Of a DNA stretch of 64,000 bases, positions 60,237 through 64,000 are shown piece by piece. Made by a program: the position numbers and the translations under genes. This DNA comes from Gammaproteobacteria bacterium (GTDB lineage Bacteria > Pseudomonadota > Gammaproteobacteria > Steroidobacterales > Steroidobacteraceae). The stretch spans positions 1-64,000 of the forward strand of contig JANYLM010000043.1 in assembly GCA_025357835.1 (NCBI GenBank), written 5' to 3'. Positions within the stretch are counted from its first letter, which is position 1. The number at the start of each line of letters is the position of its first letter. Under the pieces are notes generated by a model that saw only the letters and a program-made list of their open reading frames with translations, did not search any database and was not told the origin of the DNA.

Positions 60237-62525
60237 GTGCTAAGTCAAGAACTTGAGTTTTGCTTGAACGATGCGTTTGCCGGGGCCCGAGAGGCGCGGC
60301 ATGAATTCATGACCGTCGAACACCTGCTGCTCGCCATCGTCGATACCCCTAAAGTGCGCGAGGTGCTGAAGTCCTGCGGCGCCGATACCGCCAAACTTAA
60401 GACCGAATTGAAGCAATTCATCGACCAAACCACGCCACGGCTGCCGGCGGGCGAGGATCGGGACGTGCAACCCACTCTGGGGTTCCAGCGCGTGCTGCAG
60501 CGCGCTGTGTTTCATGTCCAATCGAGCGGCAAGAAAGAGGTCACCGTAGCCAATGTGCTGGTGGCGATTTTCAGTGAGAAGCAGTCGCATGCAGCCTACC
60601 TGCTCAGCATGCAGGACGTGTCGCGCCTGGATGTGGTCAATTTCATCGCTCATGGCCTCTCGAAGGCCGGCGGCGAGGAGCGTAGCGAGCGTGACGACAG
60701 CGGCAGCGCCCCGGATGCCGAGCGCGAGGGCGACGGCGGCGGTAGTGCCTTGGAAAAATACGCCACGAATCTCAACGACTCGGCGCGTCGCGGCAAGATT
60801 GATCCTTTGATCGGCCGCAAGCTCGAGGTCGAACGCACCATCGAGATCTTGTGCCGCCGGCGCAAGAACAATCCCTTGTATGTGGGTGAAGCGGGCGTCG
60901 GTAAAACGGCGATTGCGGAAGGATTGGCCCGCATGATCGTCGAGAACCAGGTACCCGACGTGCTGTTGGATGCCACCATTTATTCTTTAGACATGGGTTC
61001 GCTGGTCGCCGGCACCAAGTATCGAGGCGATTTCGAGAAGCGCCTTAAAGCAGTGCTCGCCGAGGTCAAGAAGCAGCCCGGAGCCATCCTGTTCATCGAT
61101 GAAATTCACACGGTCATCGGCGCCGGTGCGGCTTCGGGCGGCGTGATGGACGCCTCGAACTTGATCAAGCCGGCGCTCGCCAACGGCGATCTGCGCTGCA
61201 TCGGGTCGACCACCTACAACGAATATCGCGGGATATTCGAGAAGGACCACGCACTCGCGCGCCGCTTCCAGAAGATCGACATCACCGAGCCTTCGGTGCA
61301 GGACACGGTCGATATTCTGCGCGGACTGAAGACGCGTTACGAAGAGCACCACGGCATCAAGTACGAAGACGATGCGTTGCAAGCCGCGGCGGAATTGGCG
61401 GCGCGCCATATCAACGACAGGCATATGCCCGACAAGGCCATCGACGTGGTCGATGAAGCGGGCGCGAACCTGCGCCTGCAACCGGTGGAGAAGCGCGCCA
61501 GCTCGGTGACCGTCACGCAGATCGAGAATGTAGTGGCGCGGATTGCGAGAATTCCGCCGAAGAATGTGTCCTTGTCGGATCGGGACGTGCTCAAGAATTT
61601 GGAGCGCAATCTAAAGCTGACGATATTCGGCCAGGACAAGGCAATCGAAGCTCTGTCGGCCGCGATAAAAATGTCGCGTTCGGGCTTGGGCGACCAGCGC
61701 AAGCCGGTAGGCTCTTTCCTGTTCTCCGGTCCCACGGGCGTCGGCAAGACCGAGGTGACGCGCCAGTTGGCAATCGCCATGGGCGTGGAATTCGTGCGCT
61801 TCGACATGTCTGAATATATGGAAAGGCACACGGTGTCGCGCCTCATCGGCGCGCCGCCCGGTTATGTCGGGTTCGATCAGGGCGGGTTGTTGACCGAGGC
61901 CATCGCCAAGCATCCACACTGCGTGCTGCTGCTCGATGAAATCGAAAAGGCGCATCCTGACGTCTACAATCTGCTGCTGCAGGTCATGGATCACGGCACG
62001 CTCACCGACAATCACGGCCGCAAGGCGGATTTCCGCCACGTCATCATCGTGATGACCACCAATGCGGGCGCCGTGGAAATGAGTCGGCCGAGCATAGGGT
62101 TTACTCAGTCGGACACGGATCCGGACGCGATGGAGGCAATCAAGCGCTTGTTTTCACCTGAATTTCGCAATCGCCTGGATTCCGTCATTCAGTTCAGCGG
62201 GCTTAATCAGGATACGATCGAGCGCGTGGTGGACAAGCTTTTGATCGAGGCCGAGGCGCAACTTGAGCAGAAGCACGTGTCTATCTCCGTGGACGAACCA
62301 GCGCGCCGCTGGATCGCCAAGAAGGGCTACGACCCCAAGATGGGAGCGCGGCCCATGGCTCGAGTCATCCAGGAGTTCATCAAACGGCCGCTCGCCGAAG
62401 AGCTGTTATTCGGCAAGCTGGTCAACGGCGGGCATGTGGAAGTGACCCTGAGCGATGATGGCGAGAAGCTCAAGCTGGAGACGCGTGCGGCGGACCAGCC
62501 GGCCCTGTTGTCGCACGAGAGTTAA
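60237..62525 (+). CDS. clpA: ATP-dependent Clp protease ATP-binding subunit ClpA
   Basis: 762-residue AAA+ unfoldase partner of ClpP. The N-domain (about 1-145) starts LSQELEFCLNDAFAGAREAR. The first AAA+ module has Walker A GEAGVGKTAIAEGLA (about 219-233). The second has GPTGVGKTEVTRQLA (about 496-510) and the Walker B-containing VLLLDEIEKAHPDVYNLLLQ (about 562-581). The start is GTG 60237, one base after clpS, as in other clpS-clpA operons. Confidence 0.96.
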   Translation: MLSQELEFCLNDAFAGAREARHEFMTVEHLLLAIVDTPKVREVLKSCGADTAKLKTELKQFIDQTTPRLPAGEDRDVQPTLGFQRVLQRAVFHVQSSGKKEVTVANVLVAIFSEKQSHAAYLLSMQDVSRLDVVNFIAHGLSKAGGEERSERDDSGSAPDAEREGDGGGSALEKYATNLNDSARRGKIDPLIGRKLEVERTIEILCRRRKNNPLYVGEAGVGKTAIAEGLARMIVENQVPDVLLDATIYSLDMGSLVAGTKYRGDFEKRLKAVLAEVKKQPGAILFIDEIHTVIGAGAASGGVMDASNLIKPALANGDLRCIGSTTYNEYRGIFEKDHALARRFQKIDITEPSVQDTVDILRGLKTRYEEHHGIKYEDDALQAAAELAARHINDRHMPDKAIDVVDEAGANLRLQPVEKRASSVTVTQIENVVARIARIPPKNVSLSDRDVLKNLERNLKLTIFGQDKAIEALSAAIKMSRSGLGDQRKPVGSFLFSGPTGVGKTEVTRQLAIAMGVEFVRFDMSEYMERHTVSRLIGAPPGYVGFDQGGLLTEAIAKHPHCVLLLDEIEKAHPDVYNLLLQVMDHGTLTDNHGRKADFRHVIIVMTTNAGAVEMSRPSIGFTQSDTDPDAMEAIKRLFSPEFRNRLDSVIQFSGLNQDTIERVVDKLLIEAEAQLEQKHVSISVDEPARRWIAKKGYDPKMGARPMARVIQEFIKRPLAEELLFGKLVNGGHVEVTLSDDGEKLKLETRAADQPALLSHES

Positions 62526-62528
62526 GGC

Positions 62529-62563
62529 GGCGCGCAGCGCCTAGAAGGCGATGCGACGCCTTC
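62529..62563. terminator. Two hairpins between convergent clpA and infA
   Basis: GGCGC (62529-62533) pairs with GCGCC (62537-62541) around GCA. GAAGGCG (62544-62550) pairs with CGCCTTC (62557-62563) around six bases. They fill the 43-base gap between the two stops. Neither has a T-run, so they are candidate bidirectional 3'-end structures. Confidence 0.45.
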
Positions 62564-62568
62564 GAAAT

Positions 62569-62787
62569 CTAACGGCCACGATAAACGATGCGGCCCTTGG
62601 TCAAATCGTAGGGGGTCATCTCTACCGTCACCTGGTCTCCGGTCAAGATTCGGATGTAGTTTTTACGCATCTTTCCTGAAATATGCGCGGTAACGACGTG
62701 ACCGGTTTTGAGTTTGACGCGGAACGTCGTATTGGGCAGGGTCTCGACGACCTCGCCCTCGAATTGAATTGCCTCTTCTTTTGACAT
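62569..62787 (-). CDS. infA: Translation initiation factor IF-1
   Basis: 72-residue S1-fold initiation factor. The start [20 protein letters not shown] and the block [20 protein letters not shown] (about residues 35-54) are essentially invariant. ATG 62787 is the family start; the longer open frame to 62934 runs into the aat 3' end. It sits between clpA (convergent) and aat, as in E. coli. Confidence 0.97.
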   Translation of the reverse strand: MSKEEAIQFEGEVVETLPNTTFRVKLKTGHVVTAHISGKMRKNYIRILTGDQVTVEMTPYDLTKGRIVYRGR

Positions 62788-62848
62788 GCGTCCTTGTGGT
62801 ATGCGGGAAACCGGGCGCATTGTGCATAAAGCCCTCTGGTAATGCAAT

Positions 62849-63547
62849 TTACGACGATCTCGCCCAGGTTTCGGTGGGGGTGCGCCGGGCATAACGATGC
62901 AATAAAGCCACAAACTGGCTGCGCGACACCTCACGAGCGCCCAACGACGCCAAATGGGAGCTGGCCACCTGGCAGTCGATTAGCTGGATGTCTCGTGCGA
63001 GGCACTCATCGACCAAGCGCGCCAGGGCCACTTTGGAGGCATCGCGGCCCACACTGAACATGGATTCACCGAAAAATACCTGCCCGAGCTTAATGCCGTA
63101 CAACCCCCCCACCAGCTGGCCGGCTTCGTAGGTCTCGACGGAGTGACCGTACCCCATGGCGTGCAATTGCTCGTAGGAGGCGATCATGTCGCGGTTCAGC
63201 CAAGTATCGGGCCCGCCGCGCCGGGGTCCGGCGCAAGCACGAATGGTCGCGCCGAACGCGTGATCGAGGCGAGTTTCATAGCTGCCGTTGCGCAGCGTCT
63301 TGCTCAGGCTGCGCGAGCACTTGAACTCTCCGGGATACAAGACCATGCGCGGATCCGGCGACCACCAGAGGATCGGCTGCTGCGCCGAGTACCAGGGGAA
63401 AACGCCGCGCTCATAGGCGGCCAGCAGTCGCGCCGGGCTTAAGTCGCCGCCGGCCGCGAGCAGGCCGGGAGGCTCGGAAAGAGCATTGTCCAACGGCGGA
63501 AACCAGTTCGGATCCGCGTGTTCTCCCAGCCAGATGAGCCTGCTCAG
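62849..63547 (-). CDS. aat: Leucyl/phenylalanyl-tRNA-protein transferase Aat, probable CTG start
   Basis: Attaches Leu or Phe to proteins with N-terminal Lys or Arg, making them ClpS/ClpA substrates. Family blocks are [40 protein letters not shown] and VFFGESMFS. The normal N-terminus ([20 protein letters not shown]) is encoded upstream of the first ATG/GTG/TTG-type codon (TTG 63493). In that frame a stop lies shortly before it; the only start-like codon is CTG at 63545-63547, overlapping the stop of the upstream gene as CTGA, with GAGGA nine bases ahead. I take CTG as the start (232 residues). TTG 63493 would give 214 residues and lose the conserved start. Confidence 0.85.
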   Translation of the reverse strand: MSRLIWLGEHADPNWFPPLDNALSEPPGLLAAGGDLSPARLLAAYERGVFPWYSAQQPILWWSPDPRMVLYPGEFKCSRSLSKTLRNGSYETRLDHAFGATIRACAGPRRGGPDTWLNRDMIASYEQLHAMGYGHSVETYEAGQLVGGLYGIKLGQVFFGESMFSVGRDASKVALARLVDECLARDIQLIDCQVASSHLASLGAREVSRSQFVALLHRYARRTPTETWARSS

Positions 63548-64000
63548 AGCTGCAATTCCTCATCGGGCGCGCGGTGATAGGGCACATGTTCATTGACCGC
63601 GGCGGCGTAATTCGCGACGCCTCGCGCCTCGCGTCTCGCAAAGTCACCGATGGCGGCTGCAAATCGTGGATCGACGATGAAATGCGCCGAATTCATCATT
63701 GTGGGCACAAACCCCCGCGGTACCTTGTGCTCGCCCTGGGTCCCTGGCTCGAAGCGGCGAAGGCCGTGCTCGATGCAGTACTCGATGCCTTGGTAGTAGC
63801 AGGTCTCGAAATGCAGGCTGTGGTAATTGCCGCCCGCGCCCCAGTAGCGGCCGAACAGGGCGTCGTCACTGACGAAGAATATGGCCGCGGCAATAGGCTG
63901 GGAACCGATGCGCGCGACTTTGAGCATGATCCGATCCGGCATGGAGCCAGCCAACCGTTTAAAAAAATCCAGATTCAAGTAGGGGTCATGACCGTGGCGA
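63544..64000 (-). CDS. GNAT/FemAB-like acyltransferase (DUF482 family), 5' end outside the window
   Basis: The last 152 codons of a longer gene entering from the right edge. The visible part has IMLKVARIGSQPIAAAIFFV, LFGRYWGAGG, HFETCYYQGIEYCIEHGLRR, FEPGTQGEHKVPRGF and a final SAHFIVDPRFAAAIGDFARR. This is the C-terminal acetyltransferase-fold pattern of the DUF482 family, annotated as possible peptidoglycan-related acyltransferases; activity is unproven. The frame is open to the window edge, so the TTG at 63978 is not the real start. Its stop overlaps the aat start. Confidence 0.78.
   Translation of the reverse strand, partial: RHGHDPYLNLDFFKRLAGSMPDRIMLKVARIGSQPIAAAIFFVSDDALFGRYWGAGGNYHSLHFETCYYQGIEYCIEHGLRRFEPGTQGEHKVPRGFVPTMMNSAHFIVDPRFAAAIGDFARREARGVANYAAAVNEHVPYHRAPDEELQL

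Noticed and set aside
1-64000. tRNA or rRNA genes, insertion sequences, prophage or integrase signatures
   Set aside because: No transposase, integrase or phage protein was seen, no cloverleaf or TTCGAATC-type signal stood out, and gene density is uniform.

Overview
The window looks like chromosomal backbone DNA of a gammaproteobacterium with moderately high GC. Three gene orders point there: the sigma-E regulators followed by lepA-lepB-rnc-era-recO-pdxJ-acpS; the exbB-exbD-msbA-lpxK-kdsB envelope block; and the divergent rne/rluC pair. The RNase E tail, the lexA-imuA-imuB-dnaE2 operon and the c-di-GMP genes suggest the Xanthomonadales/Nevskiales/Steroidobacterales side of the class. That placement is inference; no rRNA gene is present. 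I found no tRNA or rRNA gene, CRISPR array, insertion sequence or prophage.

Layout. 1-1678: end of rseA and rseB (envelope stress). 1683-11968: a dense run of + strand housekeeping genes, many joined by ATGA/GTGA stop-start overlaps, ending in nagZ. 11965-18206: a LOV-like PAS protein with a decayed GGDEF domain, a dimethylarginine hydrolase, a small secreted protein, and a CHASE4 histidine kinase paired with a receiver-GGDEF-EAL protein. 18221-23334: a DUF938 methyltransferase, a DUF1993 protein, mfd and a small exported protein. 23467-33037: envelope biogenesis (lolC-lolE-lolD, exbBD, msbA, lpxK, kdsB). 33055-37092: rne and rluC. 37174-40628: maf/yceF, yceD-rpmF-plsX-fabH. 40714-43258: an alanine-zipper lipoprotein and a Tat-exported flavoprotein. 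43310-49328: the SOS mutagenesis operon lexA-imuA-imuB-dnaE2 behind two LexA boxes. 49507-53454: two paralogous GMC dehydrogenases flanking one Tat-tagged gluconate-dehydrogenase-type subunit 3. 53867-59736: type II secretion genes gspC-D-E-F, with gspE frameshifted. 59915-64000: clpS-clpA, infA, aat and a truncated GNAT-like gene.

How the parts work together. LPS and lipoprotein export genes sit side by side. ClpS, ClpA and Aat form the N-degron pathway. LexA should control its own mutasome operon. The GMC/subunit-3 cassette looks like a periplasmic sugar or alcohol oxidation system in which one Tat-tagged small subunit could serve two catalytic subunits. The points most worth checking are that cassette, the Cys-less LOV-like protein, the frameshifted and cysteine-less GspE, a probable CTG start for aat, and two promoters that predict almost leaderless mRNAs (yceD and clpS).
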